Positions 29,522 to 38,721 of a stretch of DNA of 64,000 nt are shown one piece after another. The notes beneath the pieces were generated by a model. That model saw nothing but the letters and a program-made list of their open reading frames with translations, was not told the origin of the DNA and did no database searches. Both the position numbers and the translations under genes were made by a program. This DNA comes from Bacillus kexueae (lineage in GTDB: Bacteria; Bacillota; Bacilli; Bacillales; Aeribacillaceae): NCBI RefSeq assembly GCF_022809095.1, contig NZ_JALAZE010000003.1, positions 1-64,000 of the forward strand. Reading direction: 5' to 3'. Numbering within the stretch: the stretch's first letter is position 1; the number at the start of each line of letters is the position of its first letter.

Positions 29522-30474
29522 AAGCTTTTTCTGAAGCGAAAGGAGATTATGTTTCGGGTCAAAAAATTAGCGACGTACTTGGATGCTCGAGAACAGCTGT
29601 CTGGAAGCATATTGAGGAGTTGAGAAAAGAAGGATACGAGCTCGAAGCGGTTCGAAAGAAAGGATACAAAATAATCAAAATGCCTGAAAAGATTTCAGCT
29701 AATGAAATTCGCATCGGATTAGAGACGGAAACACTCGGGCAAGTAATTCATCATTATGAAAGTGTAGAATCTACTCAAACGATTGCACAACAGCTAGCGA
29801 CTCAAGGAGCAGTTGAAGGAACGTTAGTTGTTGCTGAAGAACAAGTTGGAGGGCGTGGCCGGATGGCGAGAGTCTGGCATTCACCAAAGGAAACGGGAAT
29901 ATGGATGAGCTTAATTCTAAAGCCGAAAATCCCAATCCAACAAACTCCTCAATTAACGTTGCTCGCTGCGGTTGCGATTGTTCAAGCAATTGAAGAAGAA
30001 ACCGGACTTTCTCCTACCATAAAATGGCCAAATGACATTTTAATGAATGGGAAAAAAATTGTTGGAATTTTAACCGAATTACAAGCGGAGCCTGACCATG
30101 TTCATTCGGTTATTATCGGAATAGGCATTAATGTGAATCAAGATCTTAACCATTTTCCAGAACATTTACAATCCATCGCGACATCGTTAAAGTTGGAAAA
30201 AGGAGAACCTATTGTTAGAGCGCATATCATCCAAAAGTTTTTAACATCTTTTGAAAAGCTTTATCATCAATATTTAATTCATGGGTTTAAGCCGATTAAA
30301 CTTTTATGGGAAAGTTATTCCATAAGCTTGAATAAACAAATAACAGCACGGACATTATCTGGAACACTCACAGGTCGAGCGCTCGGAATTAGCGATGAAG
30401 GAGTTTTACTTTTAGAAACGGAAGATGGAAAAATTGAACGTATTTATTCTGCTGATATAGAAATAAACGCATAA
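29491..30474 (+). CDS. birA: Bifunctional biotin-[acetyl-CoA-carboxylase] ligase / biotin repressor BirA
   Basis: 327 residues. An N-terminal winged helix (ISDVLGCSRTAVWKHIEELR) indicates DNA binding. The ligase domain contains GRGRMARVWHSPKETGIWMS (biotinyl-AMP loop), KWPNDILMNGKKIVGIL and IGIGINVNQD. A C-terminal SH3-like domain completes it. ATG 29491 follows AAGGGG. Regulated bio genes are not in the window. Confidence 0.95.
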   Translation: MQSEIRRKLLEAFSEAKGDYVSGQKISDVLGCSRTAVWKHIEELRKEGYELEAVRKKGYKIIKMPEKISANEIRIGLETETLGQVIHHYESVESTQTIAQQLATQGAVEGTLVVAEEQVGGRGRMARVWHSPKETGIWMSLILKPKIPIQQTPQLTLLAAVAIVQAIEEETGLSPTIKWPNDILMNGKKIVGILTELQAEPDHVHSVIIGIGINVNQDLNHFPEHLQSIATSLKLEKGEPIVRAHIIQKFLTSFEKLYHQYLIHGFKPIKLLWESYSISLNKQITARTLSGTLTGRALGISDEGVLLLETEDGKIERIYSADIEINA

Positions 30475-30530
30475 TATTTTATGAACTTCTTATTTCAATA
30501 TGCTTTCAATATGTTCCTTTCCTTATTTTC

Positions 30531-30540
30531 TGTTATACTA
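30531..30540 (+). promoter_or_regulatory. Extended -10 promoter for panBCD
   Basis: TGTTATACT is a TG-n-TATACT extended -10 with no good -35 element. It would give a leader of almost 300 bases before panB. Confidence 0.4.
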
Positions 30541-30592
30541 ATGTTGGGTAGTATCCATTTGAGGAACTACACCTTGTGAGAACAGATTGTTT

Positions 30593-30676
30593 GTAGGCTC
30601 TGTAGAGATTGTCTATAAGAAATAACGTTGTGATATTCTGAATGAATGAAACAACTATACACGAAAACAGAACCTA
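30593..30676 (+). repeat. Short MITE-like derivative in the panB leader
   Basis: gtaggctctgtagagattgt at the left and gaaacaactatacacgaaaa cagaacct at the right resemble the two termini of the dispersed repeat, with only about 40 bases between. It looks like an internally deleted copy. Confidence 0.45.
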
Positions 30677-30679
30677 AAT

Positions 30680-30784
30680 AAATGGATTCTGCCTTGATCC
30701 AAATGGACTGGGACAGAGGGATGAAAAGCCGATGGGATACGTATGTCTAAAATCCTTCTTCCTTCCGAAGAAGGATTTTTTCGT
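30680..30784 (+). promoter_or_regulatory. Candidate structured leader of panBCD with intrinsic terminator
   Basis: A purine-rich block (actgggacagagggatgaaa agccgatgggata) is followed by a strong hairpin at 30751-30777 (aatccttctt / aagaaggatt) and six T residues, about 50 bases before panB. If the promoter at 30531 is used, the hairpin is an attenuator in the leader; otherwise it ends the birA message. A conserved 'pan' RNA motif is known before panB in other bacteria, and this may be such an element. Confidence 0.4.
30751..30783 (+). terminator. Terminator hairpin before panB
   Basis: aatccttcttccttccgaag aaggatttttt forms a ten-base stem with a T-run. Confidence 0.85.
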
Positions 30785-30833
30785 TACCGGTTATTATTCA
30801 TCTCCTCTAAGTTACAATTGAGGGGGAGTTAAG

Positions 30834-31673
30834 ATGTTAACAAGAACAGATTTTATGAAAATGAAAAGGGAAAAAGAACCGATTGTTATGATGACAGCAT
30901 ATGATTATCCGTCAGCAAAGCTTGTCGAAAAAGCGAATGCCGATATGATTTTAGTTGGAGACTCTTTAGGTATGGTTGTATTAGGATACGATTCCACAAT
31001 ACCGGTTACAGTTGATGACATGATCCATCATACAAAAGCCGTAAAAAGAGGGGCAAAAGACACATTCGTTGTAACAGATATGCCTTTTATGTCTTATCAT
31101 ATATCGGTTGAGACGGCGTTACAAAATGCGATGAGAATCATGCAAGAAAGCCGAGCAGATGCAGTAAAGGTTGAAGGAGCAGAAGATGTATTACATGTTA
31201 TCCGAGCCTTAACGAATGCGGGGGTCCCTGTAGTGGCTCACTTAGGTTTAACTCCACAAGCAGTTGGCGTTTTAGGTGGCTATAAAGTTCAAGGAAAAGA
31301 TGTGGAAAGTGCAAAGAAGTTGATGGATGATGCCAGAAAGGTAGAAGAGGCTGGTGCCATCGCACTTGTGTTGGAGTGCGTACCACATCAACTTGCGAAA
31401 GAAATTACAGATAGACTATCCATCCCAACAATTGGTATTGGAGCTGGGAAGGATACGGATGGACAAGTCCTCGTATATCATGATGTAATTGGTTACGGGG
31501 TAGATCGAACACCAAAATTTGTGAAGCAATACGCACAGCTGAATGAACCGATAACAACTGCGCTTGAACAATATGTTGAAGAAGTGAAAGAGCGATCTTT
31601 TCCGAAAGAAGAGCACAGCTTTTCCATGAAGGAAGAAACGGTAACGGCATTATATGGGGGAGTCACAAAATGA
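30834..31673 (+). CDS. panB: 3-methyl-2-oxobutanoate hydroxymethyltransferase
   Basis: Makes ketopantoate with methylene-tetrahydrofolate. 279 residues with [52 protein letters not shown] and the [20 protein letters not shown] signature. Start ATG follows GAGGGGGAG. It overlaps panC by four bases. Confidence 0.97.
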   Translation: MLTRTDFMKMKREKEPIVMMTAYDYPSAKLVEKANADMILVGDSLGMVVLGYDSTIPVTVDDMIHHTKAVKRGAKDTFVVTDMPFMSYHISVETALQNAMRIMQESRADAVKVEGAEDVLHVIRALTNAGVPVVAHLGLTPQAVGVLGGYKVQGKDVESAKKLMDDARKVEEAGAIALVLECVPHQLAKEITDRLSIPTIGIGAGKDTDGQVLVYHDVIGYGVDRTPKFVKQYAQLNEPITTALEQYVEEVKERSFPKEEHSFSMKEETVTALYGGVTK

Positions 31674-32518
31674 TAGTCATCAAATCTAAAAACGAATTGC
31701 AGCAAACAATACAGAAATGGAAAAAACAAAACAAATCAATAGGTTTTGTTCCAACAATGGGCTACCTACATGAAGGACATCTCACGTTAATCAAAAACGC
31801 AAGAAAAGAAAATGATATTGTCGTGTTAAGTATATTTGTTAATCCGTTACAATTTGGCGTTAATGAAGATTTTGGGACGTATCCAAGAGATTTAATGCGT
31901 GATCTTGATTTAGCAAAGAATGTAGGAGTAGATGTGGTATTTGCACCTACTACTGAAGAAATGTATCCGAATAAGCCATCTGTTACTGTACAAGTGCATA
32001 GTAGAATTCATGTTCTTTGCGGCAAATCTAGAGAAGGCCACTTTGATGGTGTTGCTACAATATTAACGAAGTTATTTCATTTAGTTCAGCCGAATCGAGC
32101 GTATTTTGGCATGAAAGATGCTCAGCAAGTTGCGGTCGTGGAGGGCTTAATTGACGATTTCCATTTTCCAATAGAGCTTGTACGGGTTGAAACTGTACGA
32201 GAAGAAGATGGTTTAGCGAAAAGCTCTCGCAATGTGAGGCTTTTACCTCATGAACGGGAAGAAGCAAAATATTTATACGCTTCACTTTTAAAGGCTAAAC
32301 AAACCATTGAAAAAGGAGAGCGCAATCCTAAGGTTGTCACCAAGCATGTTCGTGATTTTCTTACTGAACATATTTCAGGAGAAATTGATTATATTGAACT
32401 TTATTCATATCCTGAATTGGAAGAAGTAGAAACGGTAACAGGCGAAGTGATTATTGCCTTAGCTGTAAAGTATTCTCAAGCACGCCTAATTGATAATATA
32501 ACAATTGAAGTGAACTAG
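31670..32518 (+). CDS. panC: Pantothenate synthetase
   Basis: Joins pantoate and beta-alanine with ATP. 282 residues: [15 protein letters not shown] is the HIGH-type nucleotide motif, [28 protein letters not shown] and [11 protein letters not shown] follow, and SSRNVRL takes the KMSKS position. Coupled to panB by ATGA. Confidence 0.97.
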   Translation: MIVIKSKNELQQTIQKWKKQNKSIGFVPTMGYLHEGHLTLIKNARKENDIVVLSIFVNPLQFGVNEDFGTYPRDLMRDLDLAKNVGVDVVFAPTTEEMYPNKPSVTVQVHSRIHVLCGKSREGHFDGVATILTKLFHLVQPNRAYFGMKDAQQVAVVEGLIDDFHFPIELVRVETVREEDGLAKSSRNVRLLPHEREEAKYLYASLLKAKQTIEKGERNPKVVTKHVRDFLTEHISGEIDYIELYSYPELEEVETVTGEVIIALAVKYSQARLIDNITIEVN

Positions 32519-32530
32519 GAGGAAAATACA

Positions 32531-32914
32531 ATGTTCCGTACAATGATGAGTGCAAAAATCCATCGTGCTCGCGTAACTGAGGCAAATTTAAACTATGTGG
32601 GAAGTATTACGATCGATCAAAATATTTTGGATGCAGTTGGGATCTTACCGAATGAAAAGGTACAAATCGTAAACAATAATAATGGTGCACGTTTAGAAAC
32701 ATATGTTATTTCTGGAGAGCGCGGTAGCGGCGTTATATGTCTAAATGGTGCGGCAGCAAGACTTGTTCAAGAAGGTGATGTCGTTATCATTATTTCATAT
32801 AAAATGATCAGTGAAGATCGTCTTTTAGAACATAAGCCAAAAATTGCAATAATGAATGAGAACAATGAAATTGTCGAATTAATCGAAGAAGAACAACCGC
32901 TTACGATTGGATAA
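32531..32914 (+). CDS. panD: Aspartate 1-decarboxylase precursor
   Basis: Makes beta-alanine for PanC. 127 residues. The pyruvoyl self-cleavage site is the Gly-Ser of NYVGSITID near residue 25, and [19 protein letters not shown]-type sequence ([19 protein letters not shown]) is present. AGGAGG precedes the ATG; a terminator follows. Confidence 0.97.
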   Translation: MFRTMMSAKIHRARVTEANLNYVGSITIDQNILDAVGILPNEKVQIVNNNNGARLETYVISGERGSGVICLNGAAARLVQEGDVVIIISYKMISEDRLLEHKPKIAIMNENNEIVELIEEEQPLTIG

Positions 32915-32920
32915 TGTGCG

Positions 32921-32960
32921 AAAAAATCCCCTTTCTTGTTTGAAGAAGGGGATTTTCGTA
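32921..32960 (+). terminator. Terminator of panBCD
   Basis: aaaatcccctt / aaggggatttt stem with a tcgtatttt tail. Confidence 0.85.
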
Positions 32961-33009
32961 TTTTAAAGTGATACAATGGAGTTGTTATTTTTCAATTGAG
33001 GTGTCAAGC

Positions 33010-35712
33010 ATGAAGGAAAGATTTGCAGTTGTAGATATTGAAACAACAGGGAATTCAGTGAAAAACGGAGATCGAATTATTCAAATTGCGATTGTCCTAA
33101 TGGAAGGGAAAGACATTGTTGAAACGTATGCTACGTTTATCAATCCGTTAAATACAATTCCTTCATTTATCGAACAATTAACGGGGATAAGTGATGAAAT
33201 GGTAGAAGATGCTCCTGTATTTGAAGAAGTTGCACCAATTATTTTAGACAAATTAAAAGGTTGTTATTTTGTTGCTCATAATATTCATTTTGATTTGTCG
33301 TTTTTAAGGGAAGAATTAAAACGGGTACAGTTGCCAATTTTTGATGGTCCAGTTATTGACACGGTCGAAATGGCCAGAATCCTATTTCCAACGATAAAAA
33401 GTTACAAACTTCAAGATTTAGCCATGTCATTACAGATAGAGCATAAAAATCCTCATCGAGCAGATAGTGATGCACATGTAACGGCTCTAATTTGGAAAAA
33501 GCTTCAAGAGAAATTAGCCTTTGTTCCTGCGCGAACCCTTCGTCAACTACATGCAATCAGTCATGATTTTGTAAGTGATGTTGAGCCTTTAATTCATAAC
33601 GAAATTAAAAGGAAAGAAAAAGTAGCTAATGAAGTAACTGCACCATTTCTACAAACACATTCTTTTTCAATAAGAAAGCATACCCCAGTTAAAATAGAAA
33701 AAGAGCAAAAAACAATGGGTGAAATGGAGTCATTTGATGCATTCCTTGAAGCAGAAACAAATAATTGGACTTATCCATTTAAACTAGTCTCAAACAAAAT
33801 ATTAGAAGCATTTGAAACGAACCAACACGGTTTAATAGAAGTTGAAGAAAATCATTCGAACGATCTTCAAGCTTTTTTATTCCCAGCTATATATCATGTG
33901 AATTCAAGACAGCAGTCCGTTACAATAGCCTGTTCTTCGAGTGAACGGATTTATCAGTTCTTTGAAGCATGGGAAAAAAACTTTAAGCAACGATATTCTA
34001 ATGTGACAGCATCAATACTAAAAGGAAGAAAAAAATATTTATCTATCCAGCGATTTGAGCGCTTTTTACAGGAAGACGAGACAAATTATGACACCGCCTT
34101 AACGAAAGCACAAATTTTAATATGGTTACTTGAAACAGAATCAGGGGATGTCGATGAATTAAATTTATCATCTGGTGGGATTCGAATTTGGGAAAGATTA
34201 TGTGAAGGAGTTAATAACCCATCTCATCCAACAAATAATTTTTCGTTTTATCAACGGGCTATTGAAAAAGCGAAGCATGCTTCCATCATCTTTACGACTC
34301 ATGCGATGCTATTGGCAGATGATACTTTCGGAAAGAAGCACTTGTCTCAAAATGCGTTTGTTTTAGTTGATCAAGCTCATTATTTTGAAGCGAACGGCCG
34401 AAAATTTTTTGGTCAGCGGATAGAATATTCTCATATAGCTCAAAAGATTCAACGAGCGGAAAAAAAATTCGGAAAGCTATCAGAGACCGTGAAGCAAAAG
34501 CTTATCCTATTACACGAACAGCTCAATGAGTTGTTTCGCTATATTCACTTTTATGTCAAAGGGAAAAACAACTCAGATCAATTAAACCTTTTTCGCTATC
34601 GTTACCATCAAGACCGAGAAAAGGGTCCGATATGGAATGAGATTATAGAGCTTGTAAGAAAAAATCAATTTTTACTACTAGACATCATTCAATTCATGAA
34701 TAAAGAGTCTAGCCGTGAAGTAAAACTAATTCATAACCAAATGGATGAGGATGAAATTATTTCTTTCGTAGACTTTTGCCAAGAACTTCGCTTGCAGTTG
34801 AATTATTTCTTTTTTGATACTTCATCTGAAGAAGTGTTTTGGATAGAAATTGAGGCAAAAGGGGCTAAAAATGCGGTTGCTTTATATTCAGAACCGGTTC
34901 GAATTGCCACTTTCTTAGCGGACAAATTTTTCTCGAAGAAAAAGAGTGTCGTGCTCATCAGTCACGCTCTTACCGTAAAAGATAGTTTTCATCATTGGAT
35001 TGAGCGGCTAGGGTTAACGGATTTTTATCCAATGACAACGAGCTTGATATCTCCTTTAACCGATGAAAGTACAATGAATGTTTATGTAGCGGATAATTTA
35101 ACATTTAGCCGTTTAACGTCTAAAGAAGATTATTCAAGACAATTAGCGATTGATTTAACCTATCTATTGAAAAGAATTAAAGGGAAAGTCATCGTGTTAT
35201 TCTCATCAGTTGAATTACTAAAGTTAACTTACGAACAAATGAAAGAAATAATTGATAGAGAAGAGTTGTTTATTTTCGGACAAGGAATTAGCGGTGGTAA
35301 CCCTGCGAAAGTTTTGAAAACGATGCAGCAGCTTGAAGAAGGCTGTCTCTTTTGTACAGTGAAGTTTTGGAACAGAATAGAATCTCATAAAACGTTCTTT
35401 CAAACACTTGTTGTTACGAAATTGCCATTTTCGTCACTTCAAGACCCAATTGTATCCGCAAACGTCGAGTGGTTAGAACAAGAAGGAAAAAGTTCATTTT
35501 ACGATTATTCCTTACCTGAATCGGTAATTGCTTTGAAAGATGCGGTATTTAATTTTCGCCATTCAACAGAAACACAAGCCTTATTTCTACTCGATCATCG
35601 AATTCAGACGAGTCATTACGGGTCCTATTTTAAAAATTCGTTGAAGGTTGGAAAGTGGAAATATGGTAACTTCATCAACCTCATACAAGATGCGATTCAA
35701 CAAGAGCGCTAG
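33010..35712 (+). CDS. dinG: DinG-type protein: active-looking DEDDh exonuclease with an inactivated helicase domain
   Basis: 900 residues from ATG 33010 after GAGGTG. The N-terminal 3'-5' exonuclease is intact: VDIETTG (D9, E11), HNIHFDLSF (D95) and HRADSDAH (H149, D154). The following 650 residues align with the XPD/DinG helicase, but its ATPase motifs are lost. The Walker A position (about residues 276-290) reads EVEENHSNDLQAFLF instead of EAGTGTGKS-type sequence. The Walker B box is VDQAH, not DEAH. The motif V region is FWNRIE instead of FWEGID, and motif VI is DAVFNFRH instead of QGFGRLIR. Iron-sulfur cysteines are also absent. It is probably a nuclease with a non-catalytic scaffold. 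S. aureus DinG is a known example of such drift toward nuclease function. The position matches B. subtilis dinG. Confidence 0.9.
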   Translation: MKERFAVVDIETTGNSVKNGDRIIQIAIVLMEGKDIVETYATFINPLNTIPSFIEQLTGISDEMVEDAPVFEEVAPIILDKLKGCYFVAHNIHFDLSFLREELKRVQLPIFDGPVIDTVEMARILFPTIKSYKLQDLAMSLQIEHKNPHRADSDAHVTALIWKKLQEKLAFVPARTLRQLHAISHDFVSDVEPLIHNEIKRKEKVANEVTAPFLQTHSFSIRKHTPVKIEKEQKTMGEMESFDAFLEAETNNWTYPFKLVSNKILEAFETNQHGLIEVEENHSNDLQAFLFPAIYHVNSRQQSVTIACSSSERIYQFFEAWEKNFKQRYSNVTASILKGRKKYLSIQRFERFLQEDETNYDTALTKAQILIWLLETESGDVDELNLSSGGIRIWERLCEGVNNPSHPTNNFSFYQRAIEKAKHASIIFTTHAMLLADDTFGKKHLSQNAFVLVDQAHYFEANGRKFFGQRIEYSHIAQKIQRAEKKFGKLSETVKQKLILLHEQLNELFRYIHFYVKGKNNSDQLNLFRYRYHQDREKGPIWNEIIELVRKNQFLLLDIIQFMNKESSREVKLIHNQMDEDEIISFVDFCQELRLQLNYFFFDTSSEEVFWIEIEAKGAKNAVALYSEPVRIATFLADKFFSKKKSVVLISHALTVKDSFHHWIERLGLTDFYPMTTSLISPLTDESTMNVYVADNLTFSRLTSKEDYSRQLAIDLTYLLKRIKGKVIVLFSSVELLKLTYEQMKEIIDREELFIFGQGISGGNPAKVLKTMQQLEEGCLFCTVKFWNRIESHKTFFQTLVVTKLPFSSLQDPIVSANVEWLEQEGKSSFYDYSLPESVIALKDAVFNFRHSTETQALFLLDHRIQTSHYGSYFKNSLKVGKWKYGNFINLIQDAIQQER

Positions 35713-35730
35713 TCGTTGGAGGGAAATATA

Positions 35731-36576
35731 TTGTATAAAATTTGGTTCGGCTTTCTAATTCTACTGGCGTTATTTGGTTTTGACCATTTAGAGTCAGAGC
35801 AACCAATCATTGAAAAGGTCGACTTAAAACTAGAACAAAACGAACTCGGTGTAACCTTTATTGATTTGACTTCTGGAGAAGCCATTTTAATTCAACACGG
35901 CACAGGGAAAAATGTCCTGATAAATACTGGAGGCCCTAAGTCTGATAGAGAATTATACGATACATTAAAGATGTTTGATGTATCGAGTTTAGATGCGGTC
36001 ATCATAACGAGTGCTAACGAGCAGTACACGGGAAATTTAATCGAATTAAAGGAAAAATTAAATGTAAAGAAGTTTATTACCGGTGAACATATTTTATTGA
36101 ATAGTTCATTGAATCAAATTAAGGTAGTCGATCATTGGGGAATTTGGAAGAAAAATGAATCATACGAAATCCTACCAGGACTTAAAGTGCAAGTTTTACA
36201 TGAAAATTATAATGAATCCAACTTGCAGGGAATGGACCTTCGGCTAATTTTTCATCACCATCAGTGGCTTTTGATGAGTTCGTCAAACGAACAAGTAGAA
36301 AAACAGTTAATGAAAAAGGATCTACAAGAAATAAATTTATTAAAAGTCGCTCATTTCGGGCAAGGGACAGGATCAACGAAAGAATTTCTAGATTACTTAA
36401 ACCCACAGGTTGCTATTATTTTTCGGAAGAACGATGAATGGCCTAGCCAGGATGTGATGGAGCGTCTTTACCAGTCTTGGATGGATATTTATCCATTAAA
36501 ACAATTCGGAAGTATTTCCATTAAATTGAATGAAAACAAGTATGAAGTGATTCCTATCGCTTTTGAAAACAGATAA
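35731..36576 (+). CDS. ComEC-type metallo-beta-lactamase-like protein without metal site
   Basis: 281 residues from TTG 35731, eight bases after GGAGGG. An N-terminal hydrophobic segment (IWFGFLILLALFGF) suggests membrane anchoring or export. The rest resembles the ComEC C-terminal hydrolase: VTFIDLTSGEAILIQ, NVLINTGG, then LDAVIITSANEQYTGNL. Active members have T-H-x-H/D-x-D-H at the last site, here S-A-N-E-Q-Y, so no metal ligands remain. A later VAHFGQGTGSTKEFLDYLNP keeps the VPHHGS...-type outline. I infer a non-catalytic fold. The gene lies four bases after dinG and before ypmA. Confidence 0.75.
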   Translation: MYKIWFGFLILLALFGFDHLESEQPIIEKVDLKLEQNELGVTFIDLTSGEAILIQHGTGKNVLINTGGPKSDRELYDTLKMFDVSSLDAVIITSANEQYTGNLIELKEKLNVKKFITGEHILLNSSLNQIKVVDHWGIWKKNESYEILPGLKVQVLHENYNESNLQGMDLRLIFHHHQWLLMSSSNEQVEKQLMKKDLQEINLLKVAHFGQGTGSTKEFLDYLNPQVAIIFRKNDEWPSQDVMERLYQSWMDIYPLKQFGSISIKLNENKYEVIPIAFENR

Positions 36577-36585
36577 AAGTGTAAA

Positions 36586-36613
36586 AAAACCTGTGCGTTA
36601 GCACAGGTTCTAT
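36586..36613 (+). terminator. Hairpin after the metallo-beta-lactamase-like gene
   Basis: aacctgtgc gtta gcacaggtt is a perfect stem but with a poor T-run (ctat). Confidence 0.6.
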
Positions 36614-36766
36614 CAGGTGTGGATAAGGAGAAATTTTTTTAATGAACGCCCAAAAAGCTGTTATAATGGGACTTATACAACAAATCAAGTTGTTGTAATA
36701 ATATTTTTTCCGAAACAAAAGGAACTATTAGTTACAAATAATGTTTGTTGTGGGGAGGATTTAAAG

Positions 36767-36937
36767 GTGGAAAGTAAGATTGAAATTATTTCTTCTGTGA
36801 CGGTAGACCATTCAAGTGATCTTTATAAAATGGTTGATTTATTAAACCGTACACTAAAAAGAGAAAATTTAATGTTCGGCCTTGCATTAGATAAGGAAAA
36901 TCCCAACAAAGCAGTTTTTACGATTTACCGAACATAA
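36767..36937 (+). CDS. ypmA: Small conserved protein YpmA (DUF4264)
   Basis: 56 residues from GTG 36767, after GGGGAGG; this is the B. subtilis YpmA length. The sequence MVDLLNRTLKRENLMFGLAL and the end KAVFTIYRT fit the family. Function unknown. The longer upstream frame has no ribosome binding site. It precedes ypmB by 15 bases. Confidence 0.88.
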   Translation: MESKIEIISSVTVDHSSDLYKMVDLLNRTLKRENLMFGLALDKENPNKAVFTIYRT

Positions 36938-36952
36938 CTAGGTGAGGAAACG

Positions 36953-37465
36953 ATGAATCGAAAAGGAATAATAACGTTAAGTATCATCATAATTATTACA
37001 CTTATTACGACTACGGTTGCGCTCATTTTAAGGTCCGCGCTGGAACATAGAACGGACGGCCATGCATATGCAGAACAGAAAGCAATAGAAAACGGCATAA
37101 AAAATATTGAGGAAGTCTCGACTTATCGTAGCGACAGCGTTTATTATGTTGTAAAAGGAAAAAACAAAAATGATGAACAAGTGGTTGCTTTCGTGCCAAA
37201 AGAGGAAAAAGAGCAGGTTCACATTTTTTTAGAGAAAGATGGTTTGACAAAGGAAGAGGTATTAGAGCTTGTTCATCGATATGATGAAGAGAAAAGGCCA
37301 AACGAGATTATTTCCATTCAATTAGGCTTTGACAATTCGCAAACCCCAAAATGGGATATACCGGTTTGGGAGGTACGTTACAAGGACCAAAAAAACCGTT
37401 ATACATATTTTATTGTGAGCTTTACAGATCCAAAAGTTTACAAATCCTATAGTATACAACAATAA
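36953..37465 (+). CDS. ypmB: YpmB-like membrane-anchored PepSY-type protein
   Basis: 170 residues. An N-terminal signal anchor (LSIIIIITLITTTVALIL) is followed by two repeats of a PepSY/DUF5590-like fold, the second ending in WDIPVWEVRYKDQKNRYTYF. Probably extracytoplasmic. It lies between ypmA and aspB as in B. subtilis; the role is unknown. Confidence 0.87.
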   Translation: MNRKGIITLSIIIIITLITTTVALILRSALEHRTDGHAYAEQKAIENGIKNIEEVSTYRSDSVYYVVKGKNKNDEQVVAFVPKEEKEQVHIFLEKDGLTKEEVLELVHRYDEEKRPNEIISIQLGFDNSQTPKWDIPVWEVRYKDQKNRYTYFIVSFTDPKVYKSYSIQQ

Positions 37466-37479
37466 AGGGGGATGTTGAC

Positions 37480-38667
37480 ATGAAATTAGCAAAACGTGTT
37501 TCAACGCTTACACCGTCTACCACTTTAGCCATTACAGCTAAAGCTAAACAATTAAAAGCGGAAGGTCATGATGTCATTGGATTAGGGGCAGGAGAACCAG
37601 ACTTTAATACGCCAAAACATATTATTGAGGAGGCGTATAAAGCAATGGAAGAAGGACATACGAAATATACGCCGTCTGGTGGCTTAGTGTCTTTGAAAGA
37701 AGCAATCATTGAAAAATTTCAAGTTGACCAGCAAATTACGTATCGTCCATCTGAAATTATAGTTTGTTCAGGTGCGAAACATGCCCTCTATACTTTATTC
37801 CAAGTGTTGTTAGATGAGGGGGATGAAGTAATTATCCCAACACCATATTGGGTAAGCTATCCAGAACAAGTTAAATTAGCTGGTGGTACACCGAAGTTTA
37901 TCGAAGGTCAAGAATCCAATTCGTTTAAAATTACACCTGATCAGTTAAAAGAAGCGATTACGGATCGAACGAAAGCGGTCATTATAAACTCACCGAGCAA
38001 CCCTACCGGAATGCTTTACTCAGCTGATGAGTTAAGAGCATTAGGAGACATTTGCCTAGAGTATGACATTTTAATCGTGTCAGATGAAATTTATGAGAAG
38101 TTAATTTACGGTGAAAATAAACACGTCTCCATTGCTCAGCTATCACCTGCGTTAAAAGAGCAAACAATTATTATCAATGGTGTGTCAAAATCCCATTCAA
38201 TGACTGGTTGGCGTATTGGTTACGCAGCGGGAAATGAGACGATTATTAAAGCAATGACAAATTTAGCAAGTCATAGTACATCCAATCCTACGTCGATAGC
38301 ACAGTTTGCAACGATTGCAGCATATAAGGGTTCGCAACAACCAGTTGAAGAAATGCGCCAAGCATTCGAGTCAAGATTAAATACCATTTATGAACAATTA
38401 GTTCAAATTCCTGGCTTCAGTTGCATTAAACCTCAAGGGGCATTTTATCTTTTCCCAAATGTAAAAGAGGCTGCAACGTTAACAGGATTTAACCATGTAG
38501 ATGAATTTGCAAAAGCGTTGTTAGAGGAAGAAAAAGTGGCGATTGTACCAGGTTCCGGTTTTGGGGCACCAGACAATGTACGATTGTCTTATGCAACTTC
38601 TCTGGAGCTCTTGGAAGAAGCCGTTAGCCGTATGAAACGATTCGTTGAAAAGAAAATAACTCATTAA
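37480..38667 (+). CDS. aspB: Aspartate aminotransferase
   Basis: 395-residue PLP aminotransferase of class I (1-gamma). Motifs: GLGAGEPDFNTPKHI, INSPSNPTGMLY, VSDEIYEKLIYG and the PLP lysine in NGVSKSHSMTGWRIGYAAG. The enzyme interconverts oxaloacetate and aspartate. It stands directly upstream of asnS, so aspartate supply and asparaginyl-tRNA synthesis are neighbours, as in B. subtilis. Confidence 0.95.
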   Translation: MKLAKRVSTLTPSTTLAITAKAKQLKAEGHDVIGLGAGEPDFNTPKHIIEEAYKAMEEGHTKYTPSGGLVSLKEAIIEKFQVDQQITYRPSEIIVCSGAKHALYTLFQVLLDEGDEVIIPTPYWVSYPEQVKLAGGTPKFIEGQESNSFKITPDQLKEAITDRTKAVIINSPSNPTGMLYSADELRALGDICLEYDILIVSDEIYEKLIYGENKHVSIAQLSPALKEQTIIINGVSKSHSMTGWRIGYAAGNETIIKAMTNLASHSTSNPTSIAQFATIAAYKGSQQPVEEMRQAFESRLNTIYEQLVQIPGFSCIKPQGAFYLFPNVKEAATLTGFNHVDEFAKALLEEEKVAIVPGSGFGAPDNVRLSYATSLELLEEAVSRMKRFVEKKITH

Positions 38668-38682
38668 ACCATTTTAAATTTG

Positions 38683-38720
38683 TGGCTATCTAAAGCAATT
38701 AAGCTTAGATAGCCTTTTCA
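38683..38720 (+). terminator. Terminator of aspB
   Basis: ggctatctaa / ttagatagcc stem followed by ttttcattt. Confidence 0.82.
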
Positions 38721-38721
38721 T

